A stretch of 64,000 nucleotides of DNA from Gnetum montanum (Eukaryota; Streptophyta; Gnetopsida; Gnetales; Gnetaceae), in the NCBI GenBank assembly GCA_015680685.1, contig MNCI01022611.1:793580-857579 (forward strand), in the 5' to 3' direction. Position 1 is the stretch's first letter. Every line of letters starts with the position of its first letter. The position numbers and the translations under genes are program-made. Below the pieces are notes generated by a model. That model was not told the origin of the DNA. It made no database searches and was given only the letters and a program-made list of their open reading frames with translations. Shown here piece by piece: positions 1-11,314 of the stretch.

Positions 1-203
1 TAAAGTAAGTCATTTGTATTTCACACACACGCAATCGTTACATTGCACACAACCGCACGCCGCAACAGCACACACACATACTCACATTAACTACTGAGTT
101 ATTTGGAGGTATCTGGGCCTTGGTGTAGCCAGAGACCAGCAGGCACCTAAATCCTGTTCGAGGACACTCGTTGGCGGTCGCGTCCCAAACGGTCGCCAAC
201 AGT

Positions 204-456
204 ATACACTGAGAATGTATACTTAGGCGTATATGTTGAGAATTTATACTTAGTGAAGACTAAGTATTTTGAGCTCCAGAGTTGCCATGTTTTATAGAAG
301 ATGTTGTTGTGGTCGTCGGTGGGTCCTAGGGAACTACTCCTTGTTGAGTTCGACTCCACTTGAGGCTGTCTGTGGGGCCCTCAAACTTTAGTCATGCTGG
401 GGAATATCATGACTTAGCTCGAACATGTTGGAAAAGTACTAAGCTCAGAATTTTGT
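204..456 (-). repeat. TE-A 3' LTR (conserved part)
   Basis: This stretch matches 13660-13948 in direct orientation over about 250 bases, with roughly 8% mismatches by eye. It ends in GTTTCA at 456, exactly where the right copy also stops, which marks the LTR terminus (TG on the minus strand). Similarity is lost below 204, so bases 1-203 are either diverged LTR, filler or flank. They hold a CA-rich run at 20-80 and a small inverted repeat near 170-203, and nothing else was recognised. Confidence 0.7.
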
Positions 457-471
457 GGTGTTTCATTTGCC
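457..471 (-). other. TE-A polypurine tract
   Basis: The plus strand reads TTTGCCCCTCTTTG right after the LTR terminus, i.e. a purine run followed by TGAAACACC on the minus strand. This is the expected plus-strand priming site at the inner edge of a 3' LTR and fixes the LTR boundary at 456/457. Confidence 0.65.
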
Positions 472-1499
472 CCTCTTTGTTGAAGCTTGGAGGAATCGAC
501 CTAAGAAGCATTGACAAAGAAGTGCAAAACACCACAAGCAACTCGATAGAGACTTTGTCCTTTTCCACCTGACTAGACATCATCGCACCATGTTCAGTAG
601 TACATGGGATTATGGGAAATAGAATTTGTATTTGATAGGGAAAGGAAAAATGTGGGGATTTAGGAGGAGTTAAGGTTGTGCATGGTGAAGGAGATGCTTT
701 GGTTTGTATACAGGTCATGCTGATCCTTGTCAATAACCATTGTTTAGCAGACTCGGAATCAAGACATGAGATGTATGTCTTTTGGTGGAACAAGACTCTT
801 CATTAGTGTCCAAGAGGACTTGTTGGCAAAACTAAAGCCACACGATGATGTGTTACATTCTTTGGAGGAACAAGGTCCTTGTTTAGTGTTTAGGGGGAGC
901 CTATTGGCGGAGAGCCAAAGCCATGCAATGGGATGTTTCTTGGTTGTTTTTAAACATGAGCGTTTGCTTTCGAGGCAAATGCCATTCCATCTTGCATTTT
1001 ATGTGGGAAGGGACAACATTTTTTCTTGTGTTCTTATGCTCATGCTCAAATGCCATTTTGTGGGTTGCAGCCACTTAAGAGTGGCATAGTATGCAATGGT
1101 ATGTTCGATGTTTCGGGCTGTACCGAATGTGTTCGGGATGTAACCAAGTATAAGATGTTGAGGGATAGGTGGGGTATGAAACATGAGATGTACTAGTGAA
1201 TGGTTTGATTTAGTCTTGTCACATGTGCTATGAACAACATCTCACCTTGCTGCTTAGGACGAAGTGCATTCTTGTATGAACACCTTTGAGTGTCATCCTG
1301 CAAACACAACTTCAAGAAGACAAGAAAACCATGAGTAAGTAAGCAAGCTTATACTTGAACAGCTACTGATGGAACAAAGGCACCAGATGAGATTTCAGGC
1401 ACTATATATGAATGGCAGCGATGTTGTTAGGATCGGCCGATGGCGAGCGATGCAATGATTCTGATGAAGTTTGAATGCAGCCACAGATTGAGGAACCAG
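472..1499 (-). other. TE-A 3' untranslated region, no gene recognised
   Basis: Non-coding stretch between the integrase-side array and the 3' LTR. Short open frames occur on both strands but none resembles a known protein. It is the usual spacer downstream of pol; no further signal was seen. Confidence 0.4.
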
Positions 1500-1850
1500 A
1501 GATGAAATTGCTAGTTTATAGTCTTAGCCGACTATCATGGGTTAGTTTTATGTCATGACCCGTTGGACATTTCCCATTTAGCGTCGTGGCGGACGGTGCA
1601 TTGCCAGTTTCTAGTCTTAGCGGACCGTGAAGAGGCAAACTAGTTTATAGTCTTAGCAGACTCTGGCGAGTGGGACTGTGGTAGTTTACTGTCGTACGGG
1701 ATGGATGCTAGTTTATTATCATTATAGACACTATGTGGTATCATTTTATCGTCATGATGCCAGGATGAGCTGTGGTATCAGTTTTAAGTCATGATTCCAG
1801 GACTGTTCTATGGTATCAGTTTACCGTCATGATTCCAGGATGAGCACGTA
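1500..1850. repeat. AGTTTA-type degenerate tandem array 1
   Basis: Repeated units of about 30-60 bases begin with TAGTTTA or CAGTTTA, followed by GTC, AT-rich bases and a GGAC or CGGAC-like end. They are much degraded. The same word pattern builds the arrays at 5440-5645 and 11111-11750, so three related arrays lie within one element. Confidence 0.65.
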
Positions 1851-1859
1851 CCTGAGCCT

Positions 1860-2985
1860 GTACTCAAATATGGAATGGTTTCAAGAACAAGTGATTGGTC
1901 AAATTTGCAAGCTCATGCCATTCCATGTCAGCTAACTTGAATGCTCCGTTGTTGTATGCTTTTATGACCAAGTAGGGCCCTTCCCAGTTGGCTGAGAATT
2001 TGTCCGAGTGTTCCCGAATGACCTTAAGTACAAGGTCGCCTTCTTTGATAGGGCACTTATGAATGTCGTGCCGATGGCACTATCATTATTTTTTCTGATA
2101 CCATTCAATATGATTGAGCGCATGTATGCATTCCTCCTTCACAGAGTCCAAGTCAATGATTCGTAGGTCATTATTTTGGCCTTCGTCGAGGAGTCTGAAA
2201 AGTGTGATCCTTAAAGACGGTACCTGTAATTCCAAGGGTAAAACGACTTCTGTACCATAAACAAGACCATATGGCGTTTTACCTGTTAAAGTCCAATGCT
2301 TAGTGCGATAAGCCCACAATGCGTATACCGGCTGCTCGTGCCATCTTTTCTTCCTTTGGGTAAGCATCTTTTTAAGTACTATAATGATAGTTTTATTTGT
2401 GGCCTCTGCTTGCCCATTTCTCTGAGGGTAGTAAGGGGATGCAAATAAGTTTTTGATCCCTAGACTTTCACAGAAAGTTTTGGTTTCGGCACTACTGAAT
2501 TGTAGCCTATTATCAGTGATGATGGTCATAGGGATGCCAAAACAGGTCACAATGTTTTCAAGAATGAAGTTGCATACATGTTTAGATGTGGTTTTTCAAA
2601 GGGGAACAGCTTCTACCCACTTCGTAAAATACTCTATCACGATTATGATGAAACTATGCCCTACAGAAGATGAGGGTGTTATTCGTCCAATAAGGTCCAA
2701 CCCCCACTTTTGAAAGGGCCATGTGAGTTGTGCTGTATGCAACTCATTTGGTGGGACATGGATCAGATTACTATGTCTTTGATAGGTACTGCATGTTTTA
2801 GCCTTGGAGCGACAGTCATACTCCATATGTGGCCAATAATAGCTTAAGCATCTTATTTTCGTTGCCATTGCTTTAGGTGCTATGTGTTCTCCGCATAGTC
2901 CATCATGTACTTGCTCAACGATGGTTTGGGCATCAACGCTACTAACACCTGTTAGCAGTATGCCTTCGTAGGATCGACAAAACAA
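1860..2985 (-). pseudogene. TE-A integrase
   Basis: The minus strand encodes an integrase in three pieces. From the N-terminus: an HHCC zinc-binding region (2985-2800) in which the last cysteine seems replaced by tyrosine (CSTYQ); the rve core with WGLDLIG, ITDNRLQFS and NGQAEATNK, so all three D,D,E residues are still present; and a C-terminal region (about 2070-1870) with GDLVL, NWEGPY and HLFLKPFH, as in Ty3/gypsy integrases without chromodomain. Stops and a frame change between the zinc region and the second half of the core break it. It would act on the cDNA ends of TE-A in the nucleus. It lies last in pol. Confidence 0.85.
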
Positions 2986-3009
2986 TGTGTCCCCTATTAG
3001 TGCATATTG

Positions 3010-3700
3010 TCAAGAATGCTTTCGTACCATGTCTTTTTGTGCATTCGTTAGATGTTGCGATGTTTCACCGTGTAGAAGGTACTCTTTTATGTCGTCATAC
3101 CATTCTATCGCATGTGTTGTACTAATGGATGTAATTGGCAACGTATCGAGAGTGTCAGTTATGGGTTTAGCACAACTGATTATGGAGCTTGGTAGTGTAT
3201 GGAACATGTTAGGCGATATGTTTAGCGCTAGAGTGGCTAGTGTGTCTACAATGGTATTATCGTTTTTGGAGACATGTTGCATGTCGATGTTTTCAAATTT
3301 CCTCATTAAGTGTTTGGCTAAGTCATAGTATGGTTGTAAATGTTACACTTTGCATGTATAAATATCTGTGACTTGGTTCAAAACTAGTTGTGAATCTCCC
3401 CTGACCACTAGTCATGTGATGTCTGAAGTTAGTGCTGCCATGAGACTGTTGTTGGTACAGTGGAAGTAGAAACGATAAGCAAAGGGTCGGATCTCCCCGG
3501 AGGGATAGGTGATGAAAGTGGTAGCACTTCCCCCTCCAGAGGTGGATGCTCCATCAAAGTTCAAAATGGCTTCGTAGTCATCGGGTACTATGGCTATTGC
3601 ACTTACATTTTCGTCAGGGAATTCTAGCTCTATTGTTGCTTGATCGTGCATTGGTGATGCAGTCATTTGGTTTGCTATGGCTTGACCCTTAACTGATGAC
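3010..3700 (-). pseudogene. TE-A second RNase H (archaeal type, aRH)
   Basis: Minus-strand frames contain LNFDGAST, a SPSGEIRPFAYRF-like strand, CTNNS, then GDSQLVLNQV and a late VDTLATLA segment. These are the D-G-S, TNN and GDS signatures of the extra RNase H domain found only in Tat-clade plant retrotransposons. The acidic residue usually following TNN is not obvious (SLMAAL), and an in-frame stop follows it near 3412. Placed between the gypsy RNase H and integrase, as expected. Confidence 0.8.
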
Positions 3701-4190
3701 TGCACTATGTAGTGTAGGTCAAACTCAGCTATCATGGCTTTCCAATAGGCTATTCTACTTGACTCGTAAATGTTTTCGGTGATGGCTTTAAGCAGATTAT
3801 CCTTGCAGATTATGTTAACTTGGTTATGCAAGAGGTAATGTCGTCATTTCTTTAAGGGAAAGACCAGCGCTAAACATGACCTCTCCACCTCGTTATATTT
3901 CTTCTCATGGGCTACTAATGCATGGCTTAAGTATTAGATAGGTACTTTGGTTCCATCATCTTGTTTCTGGCAAAGCATGGACATGATTGACGAGTTCAAA
4001 GTGGCAAGGTAGATGTAAAATGGTTTATCAAATTTGAGGTGGATAAATCGTGGGTAGTTGAACGAGTGCTGCTTTAATATTGTCAAATGCTTTCTGACAC
4101 TGTGGAGTCCATTAAAAATAAACACTCTTGCGTAGCAAGTGGTTCATAGGTTTCAGCTTGTCTGTTAGTTTTTCTATGAAACGTGTGATG
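3701..4190 (-). pseudogene. TE-A gypsy-type RNase H
   Basis: Minus-strand pieces read KPFYIYLA, LSHALVAHEKKYNEVER, then AYWKAMIAEFDLHYIVQ and VKGQAIANQM. This is the end of a normal Ty3/gypsy RNase H and the connection (tether) that leads into the second RNase H. The catalytic D near the domain start is not clearly visible and several stops break the frame. It follows RT directly. Confidence 0.75.
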
Positions 4191-4192
4191 AA

Positions 4193-5240
4193 CTATAATC
4201 CACCTTGTAGACCTTGAAGTTTGGTAAGGTTGCCAGGTGGTTTTAAGTTTTCTATGGCCTTAACTTTATCAGGGTCTACTCGTATCCCTGCTTCCAAGGC
4301 TATGAATCCAAGCATTTTTCCTGTCTTGACTCCGAAGACGCATTTCTTTGGGTTAAGTCTCAGCTCATATTTTAAACAATGCTTTAGTACTAGGTCAAGA
4401 TCTTCTACATGTTGTTCTGATGTCTTTGATTTAACCACAATGTCTTCCATGTAGTCGTTGAGTGAGTGCAACATGTAATCACTAAAAATGAATGTCATCG
4501 CCCTTTGATATGTGGCACCAGCGTTCTTGAGTTTGAAGGGCATCATTGTGTAACAAAAGGTTCCCTATGGTGTCATAAAGGTAGTTCGGAGCTGATGCTC
4601 TAGGTTATTGCGTATCTGGTTGTATCTTGAGAAGCCATCCATAAAAGATAATAGGGCATGCCCAGTGGTTGAGTCAACAAGTTGATCGATGCTGGGTAGG
4701 GGAAAATCATCTTTTATGGTTGCAACGTTGAGATCCCGGAAGTCAATGCCTAAGTGAATACTTCCGTTCTTTTTTGGGACAATGACCATGTTGGATACCC
4801 AATCGGCGTAATCGATAGCTCGAATGAAACCAGCCTGATAAAGTTTAGTGATCTCATTGCGAACTGCCAATGCTACCTCAGGTTTAACCTTTCGTGCCTT
4901 TTGTTTTACTGGCCTCAATTTTGAATCAAGGATAATGTTGTGCTGGACAATTTGGGGATCTAACCCGGGCATGTTGGTGTAAGATCAAGCGAATGCTTTC
5001 ATGTTGTTTTGAAGCACATCTTCTATGTATTTGGCTAGTGGAGGTTGCAATAGTGTACTTAATATTAATATTTTGGTTTCACCATCAGGCATAACGATGG
5101 GGGTTTCAGTCAACAGGTCTTCAGTGATACTATCGGCTTCTATGTCGAGAGATCTCGTCATACCTTTGTAGATATCTAGTGTTTGTTATGTTGAGGCTAT
5201 GAGTGTATCTTCTATTGATGTACCTAAGCTAATGGAGTTC
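4193..5240 (-). pseudogene. TE-A reverse transcriptase with upstream linker
   Basis: From 5240 down, a linker leads into MPGLDPQIVQHNI, the usual entry to gypsy RT. RT motifs follow: VPKKNGSIHLGIDFRDLN, LLSFMDGFSRYNQI with the first catalytic Asp, MMPFKLKNAGATYQRAM, and DYMEDIVVKS. The last replaces the usual Y-x-D-D, so one catalytic aspartate is now glutamate. A stop at about 4565 splits the domain. Lineage and order with the downstream RNase H domains fit Tat. The start of the pol frame above 5240 is not clear; 5244-5435 is open on minus but not recognisable. Confidence 0.88.
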
Positions 5241-5439
5241 ATGTCAATTTCTCTTATGATTTTTCCATATGTTCCATCGATGATCAAGGGTGTGGATAAT
5301 CGCTAATAATCCATCGGGCTTGCTCCTACCAATAAACAGAGGGCAGAATGAGCTAATAGGTGTTGTTTCATGTTCCTTGGCAATATAAATCATGTGTACA
5401 TGCACAAATAGTGGTTTATCATCGCACCGGGACACCTGG

Positions 5440-5645
5440 TAGTTTAGGGCCTTACCAAGCCGAATAGGACAGTTTGTGGCAGTTTAAGGCCTTAACGGGC
5501 CGTCATGGTAGTTTAAGGCCATACTGGACTAAGTGTGGGCTACATGTGGCATTTTAAGACCTTATTGGGCTTTCATGGCAGTTTAAGGCCATACCGGGCT
5601 ATCATGGTAGTTGAAGGCCATACCAGGCCGAATGGGTGTTTTAAC
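5440..5645. repeat. AGTTTAAGGCC tandem array 2
   Basis: About seven degraded units of 30-45 bases, each with GTAGTTTAAGGCC or GCAGTTTAAGGCC followed by a T/A-rich spacer and CGGGC. It is closely related to the exact 30-bp array at 11111-11262. The two arrays bracket the antisense gene in TE-A. Confidence 0.75.
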
Positions 5646-5859
5646 GATGCCTAGTCATCATATAATTCGCATCAGAGAGTTTTCCCCAAAATGTTCAGTG
5701 TGGACATCCGAAGTTGTTTTACGAGGGAATTAGCATGTGGTAGTGTTCATTTTATTTTATATATTTTTTTTGTATTTTGAAAAATTTTAATTAAAATTAA
5801 TAATAAAAGAAATCAAAAAGTAAAAAAAATGCAAGGTGGTGGCAGCGGCGGCGGCGGTA

Positions 5860-6219
5860 ACGTGGGCGCTATATATAGCATAAGGCTGTCAGTTGTAAGC
5901 ACTGTGAACTTAAAGCCAAGTGTGAGCGTAAACCTCAGCGTAAGCATAAGCGTAAACCTCAGTGTAAGCGTAAATGTAAACCTCAGCGTAAGCGTAAACC
6001 ACCAAACCTAGCGTAAACGTAGAGACTCAAACCCCAGCGTAAGTGTAGAGACTCAAACCCTAGCATAAGTGTGGAGACTTAAACTTAGCGTAAGCATGAG
6101 CGTAGAGGCCCCAACTCAGCGTGAGCGTAGAGGCTTAGACTCAGCGTACAGGATTCAGTTCGGCGTGTGGTTTCAATCCCTAGTGTAAACCTGTCAATCT
6201 CAGTGTAGAGGACGCCGAA
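5860..6219 (+). promoter_or_regulatory. Putative promoter and leader of the antisense gene
   Basis: TATATATA lies near 5869-5876 on the plus strand, about 350 bases before the first ATG of the antisense gene. It is preceded by an AT-rich block (5750-5830) and a short GGC-repeat stretch. From 5890 to 6200 the leader consists of a degraded array built on GTAAGCGTAAACCTCAGC. The same GCGTAAAC word continues in intron 1. Promoter function is inferred from position only. Confidence 0.4.
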
Positions 6220-9200
6220 ATGGGCAAGGGCAAGAAGGTAGAAGGCTAGGGGAGGAAGGGGCCTAACTTGACTTTCACGGAGAAAAGCGAGGCCATGTTG
6301 CAGTGTCTGCCTAGGCCAACGCTTCCATTGTGGCCTGGATCGTCACATAGGTAGGCTCTAATCCTGCCTTTGTTAATTTTTTTCATCTGTACTTGTCATC
6401 GGGCATAGACAGTTTTCGTAGCGTAAATGGTCTGTACGCTTAGCATAGACCGTAGCGTAGAGGGTCTCTACAGCCTACAGGGTCCGCAACGTAGAGGGTC
6501 TCTACAGTGTACAGGGTCCACAGCGTAGAGTGTCTCTACAGTGTGCAGCATGGACGGTTTTAACAATATATAGCGTAAACAGTTTTATTGATACATATCG
6601 TAGATGATTTTATCAGTACATAGCGTAAACGATTTCCATAGCATACAGCGTAAATTGTTTTCACAGCGTATAGCATAAACTATTTTCACAGCATATAGCG
6701 TAAACTATTTTCACAGCGTACAGCGTAAATTGTTTTCACAGTGTATATGCTAGCGGTTTTTTACAGCGTATAGCGTAGATAGTTTTCATAGCATATACGT
6801 TGGCAGTTTTTACAATGTATAGCGTAGACAATTTTCATAGCGTATACGTTGGCAGTTTTTATAGCGTATACGCTGAGCGTAAACGGTTTTCACAACATAT
6901 ATTTTGATGATTTTTTACAGCCTATACGCTGAGTGTGAACAGTTTGTTTTTTTTTAGGCAGCGTATATGCCGAGTGTGAATAGTTTGTTGAAAAACGTAG
7001 ACGCCGATTGAAAATAGTTTGTAATTTTTTGAAATGTTGGCCTACAACATGGAATTTTGTTGTTTTATCTCCTTTTCATGTATAGCTGATTTATCGTGGC
7101 ATTTTGGTTACTTGTAGGGACACTAAACCTTTCCTCCCAATAGTTGAGTTAGTTGGAGTATTGGCATGGTTTGACCCCCTTGAGACCGATGAACCTACCC
7201 CTGATCTGACCATTGACAACAATGGAGTATGGTTCAGGGAAGGGGCGTGTGAATTCCTCGCCTTCATCCTGGACAGATTTAAGGTGGTGGTCTGGTCATA
7301 TCTGAGCAAACAAGTGGCACGGAGCGTGCTTGAAGCTATGTTGCCTGGGGCTTCGCAGGGTGTCACGGTCTTCATGGAGGACATTAACGAGGGACCGCTT
7401 GTGATTGAGGACGGTCCCTCTGGCAGGCCCAAATCTACTCACCCATTAGCGCGTGTGTGGGACCTATTGCCACGAGGGCGTGATTATCTCAACAACACCT
7501 TGTTTTTGGCTACACGTGCACACACATTATTTCAGAACCCTCTTGGCATAGTGTACCAGGTAGAGAGGTAAGATTGTTTAGCTTGTCATTTTTGGTTTTT
7601 ATCGTTTAGCGTTTGCTTCTATTTTGATGACTGTCCTTTTGCAGGCCCCAAGTTACCGAAGATGGGACATGAGTCAATGATGATGGACTTGCCCTAGCTC
7701 ATACTACTCTAGAGACCTTTATGGTGGGTCCCACCCTTCGCAGAGCTATATTAGCTCAAACCAAGGGTGATATTGTCCATTTCCACAAATGATTTTCTAA
7801 AGCATTTGCACAATGCATGGCTCGTGGATGGCTACATGGAGATTGGTCACATAATGGACTAGTCTTCCCTCGTGATGCTGACCTGACTTCTAGCACCATT
7901 AAGTCCACAACTGAAGGTAAGTGATAATATTTTCTAGATGCCTTAGTGTGTTTGTCTGACTGCTGGTGGTCATACTTATGTGATGGTTTCAAATTGTATC
8001 TACAGTTGATGTCCCTCCCGGTGGAGACCCTGTCGCGACAAGACAAACTGAGAGTACCTTGTCGATGAATTTTGGGGAGATCAGCAAGGCACAAAAATGG
8101 TTGCACACCCATGCCTCGCCATCCATCGTCTATTGTTTAGATGATGCTGGCCTTATGGAGCTCTTTACAACCCCGAGCCCTGATGTGTCGATAGCTAAAA
8201 TGATCGGGATTATTGATTCATTCGACAAGTCCGTCTCCTAATACAACACCCGTATTAAGGGTGTCAAAATAGTTTTTCATCTGTTGGTCGAATTCTTTTC
8301 AGACTTGTTTGGTGTACCGGCAGATGGTGTAACTATAGTTTTGGACAGGGCTCAGAAAGAGCTTCATATGGTACGTGAGCTAGAGGACTGGTTGGGTATT
8401 GTCAAGGGCACTAAGGGATTCCCTATGTAGGGGAAGTCAAAGGTTGATGAAGTTAATGAATTATATCCCCTGTTTAGGGCACAGGTGTTTCCTAAATCCC
8501 TGTCACAAGTGAGAAGTCTTAGTGTTGAAGCTGTGCGCATCATGCAAACCATCCTAGAAACTAGGATGCGTTATAATTTGGCTCAATTTTTGTTGTCGAG
8601 CCTTCATAAGGAGATAGTGCGATTGCGCTCAAATGTTGAGGTGCAGTCCCATTTTACATTTGCATTCTTTGCTGGCTATCTTTGCCACTTGACCAAGTTT
8701 CTAGTGGTTCACATGGACAATAAATATGTCCTACGGGATCGTACTCAGTTGTCTCGTCCATGGATTAACCATTTGTTCGAGATAGTTGAGTCCCAAGATG
8801 GTCTTGAGGGTATTGACGAATCTGTATCTATCATGATAGGAGGTTCATCTAGTACTTCAATCCACACATGTGATAGTGTGGGGTTGGAACCAGATGATGT
8901 GCCTTACACTACAAAGAGAGTGGAACGGGTCATCAAGGAGACCATTGGTAAAGCCAAGTCGAAGCTCCCGAAGCGTGAACGCTCAACAAAGGTTTCCTCA
9001 AACGTGGAAGAGCCGAAGGTGAGGCACATACGGTTCAAGATGCCTATCCGAGGTAAGTAAACTTGGCACACTTATTTCTTTATCATTTTGATCTTATTTA
9101 TAATTTTCATTTTGACCACTTACGTGTAACTAATGCCTTCAGACTTGACTCGAGAAGTGAGGAGATAGGAGTTAGAGATCATTATTGAGGAGGAGGAAGC

Positions 9201-10748
9201 TACGATCGACTTAATAATTGAGGAGGAGGAAGAGGTCGAAAAGGATCAGGCAGAGGGAATGGAGGAGCTAGCGGAAGACACCACAGAGACTAAACTAGTC
9301 GATGACCAAGGTTATGTCGATGAGATGTTCAATAGCTTCCTCAAGGGAAGGTTGGACCTTGGCGACCCTCCAAACCCAGAAGGGGACAAAGAACACAATA
9401 TATTTCCTTTTATTTTATTATGTTGCTTTGTGAGCCATTGTTTCTATGGTATTTTACTTTTATGTTTTTATCCCTTCCAGACGAAGGTAGTGAAACCAGA
9501 ACGATGCAACTAGACGTGCCCATGAAAATGGCTCCCCCTGAAAGGATCATAGAGGTTAGTCTGTTTCGTACTCGTGGACCATTTACTTGGATCGAGATAC
9601 CAAGCAAAATAGATTTTGTGACTGGTATCACTGAGGAGGTGGTTGAACATATTCAGGATGCCCACCCTAAAATAGGTACAAATGTCTCGAGCCTTTTGCA
9701 TCTTTTGAATCTCACATCCCTTTTTTGTTGTCTAATGTTTAATGCCCGTTCTTTTTGTGTGCGTAGGAGCTAAGCTAAGGTGGGATCCATCTAAGACTGT
9801 TAGCATTGAAAGTTTACCCACACTACTCCCAGAAGTCGAGCAGATACCAAGGTTGATTTATGACGAGGTGGCAGAAGGTCTTGTACACAACGCCAAATCG
9901 CTTTGGACCTGTAGGCGTTCCATCGAACAGTTATGGTTGCAAATCCAAGCAAAGGAGAAAGAAGTTTCTAAGTTATCAGTTGAGCGTGATGATCTCAAGG
10001 CTCGGTATGAGTTCACCTCGGCTAGACTAAGTGGTGATCATTCTTAGCGCACTTCTGAGGTCACTTATACTAGATATTGGAACCTGCTCAATTGCCACGC
10101 GTCACTGACCCGGAAACTAGCAGAGCATAAGGCCCAAGTAGATCTACTGAACCTCAAGTGCTAGGATTGGAAGGCTTTCACTTCCAAGGTGCATAAGTGG
10201 GGTTAGGATGAGAAGAACCACAAGCACCACTACAAGAAATCGTTGAAGGAAGTATCCATTGAAAAGCGTCAACTTGAAATGTTTGTGGAGGGTCTAGGTT
10301 TACGCTCTACGTTTGATACCTTTTCTCAAAATACAACTGTTGAGATGGAATCGCCTACAAGGGTAATTACAATTGCTTCTGGGGAGGTTTCTATGGGTGA
10401 ATTCCCTTTAAAGCATCCTACATGGGAGGTGGTTGACAAGGGGAAGGCCTTGGCAAACGTCGATCTAGGCCTTGATGGGACTGATTGGGCGAGCATCTCA
10501 AAGGAGGAAATTCTCCGCCAACTGGAATTCGATTTAGGGGGGTCCCCTTCAGTAAGCATTTTATTATCATGAAATTCATTTGCTGAATAATGCTTGAAAG
10601 TTTTTTCTTTTGTTCTTATGTTGATTGTTTCCTTTACATTTTATAGGGTCAAGACGACGATGATATTCAAGAAGCTGGCCCTAGTGGAGTAGGGACCCAT
10701 GATGCTGGTGGGTCTAAAGGGGATGATCCTCCTATCCCTGATGTTTAA
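6220..10748 (+). pseudogene. Antisense eight-exon gene inside TE-A (FCP1-like N-terminus, coiled-coil C-terminus)
   Basis: I deduce exons 6220-6350, 7118-7567, 7645-7916, 8006-9052, 9143-9391, 9481-9675, 9767-10551 and 10647-10748. Every junction has a GT donor and AG acceptor except the exon 5 donor, where GT is lost. The exons join to 1077 codons without any frameshift, from MGKGKK to a TAA at 10746. Nine in-frame stops (6247, 7670, 7790, 8239, 8428, 9166, 10045, 10162, 10204) kill it. Exon 2 resembles FCP1/NLI-type phosphatases (VVVWSYLSKQV, TLFLATRAHTLFQNPLG) but lacks the nucleophilic DxD and the later DD. Exon 5 is strongly acidic, exon 7 is charged and likely coiled coil, exon 8 is acidic. 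The gene runs against TE-A. A homologue sits in TE-F. Function unknown. Confidence 0.8.
6351..7117. repeat. Intron 1 array of GCGTAAAC / GCGTATACGC words
   Basis: Intron 1 of the antisense gene is almost wholly a tandem array, 6410-7010. Units of about 40-50 bases alternate CAGCGTATAGCGTAAAC with a TTTTCACA or TTTTTACA spacer. Several units contain the perfect palindrome GCGTATACGC or one-base variants. Similar words occur in the leader at 5890-6200 and in the TE-A 5' LTR side at 13290-13700. Confidence 0.7.
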
Positions 10749-10819
10749 TATTTGCTTTGAAATTATTCTGACTTAAATTTATACGTGAATTGTAAATTGA
10801 AAATTTTGAGTTGTATTGA

Positions 10820-10825
10820 ATAAAA
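10820..10825 (+). terminator. Putative poly(A) signal of the antisense gene
   Basis: AATAAA lies 72 bases after the TAA of exon 8, in AT-rich DNA. The distance fits a plant 3' UTR. Between 10830 and 11100 the sequence is AT-rich and holds nothing else recognisable. Confidence 0.45.
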
Positions 10826-11110
10826 TCAGTTAACTCTTGTAATTGTACATCATTACACGTATATATATATTTCTACATATATTTTTGTTGTTGTGGATTT
10901 TGGGTTTAAATGTAAACACAACATGGCAATATAAAATGTTTTGGTTTGTTTTTGTAGTTTAAGTGTAGTGCACGAATGTAATTATAAGTAGGACTATAAT
11001 TATAAGCGAAAGATAATTGAGAAAATTGTTATTGACAACATGACAATGCAAGCATAAATTCGAACAGTGAACTGGAATTTGGGAGAAAAACAAAGTATAA
11101 GTGGATGATC

Positions 11111-11262
11111 TAGTTTAAGGCCATTTCGGGCCACTCGTACTAGTTTAAGGCCATTTCGGGCCATACGTACTAGTTTAAGGCCATTTCGGGCCATGTGTAC
11201 TAGTTTAAGGCCATTTCGGGCCATGCGTACTAGTTTAAGGCCATTTCGGGCCATGCATGAAC
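11111..11262. repeat. 30-bp tandem array, five copies
   Basis: Five nearly exact 30-base copies begin TAGTTTAAGGCCATTTCGGG and differ mainly in the four to six bases after GGCC. Because 30 is a multiple of three, a repetitive open frame appears on the minus strand; it is not thought to be coding. High identity points to recent local expansion compared with the other arrays. Confidence 0.9.
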
Positions 11263-11314
11263 AAGAGACATTTCAAATGACACAGGTGGATTTCTCTTGG
11301 TAGGCTGACCATTT

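Noticed and set aside
5244-5435. Minus-strand ORF as part of TE-A pol
   Set aside because: The position is right, but the translation shows no similarity to gypsy pre-RT sequence and lies beside an array.
5829-6011. Small Gly/Val/Ser-rich ORF
   Set aside because: It overlaps the GTAAGCGTAAACC array upstream of the antisense gene's ATG and is a by-product of that repeat.
6220-10748. Host gene with TE-A inserted around it
   Set aside because: TE-F has the homologous gene in the same relation to the same PR, so an element-borne gene is the simpler reading.
11000-11254. Repetitive minus-strand ORF with MARNGLKLVR repeats
   Set aside because: It is the 30-bp tandem array read in frame; the period is a multiple of three, and there is no other coding sign.
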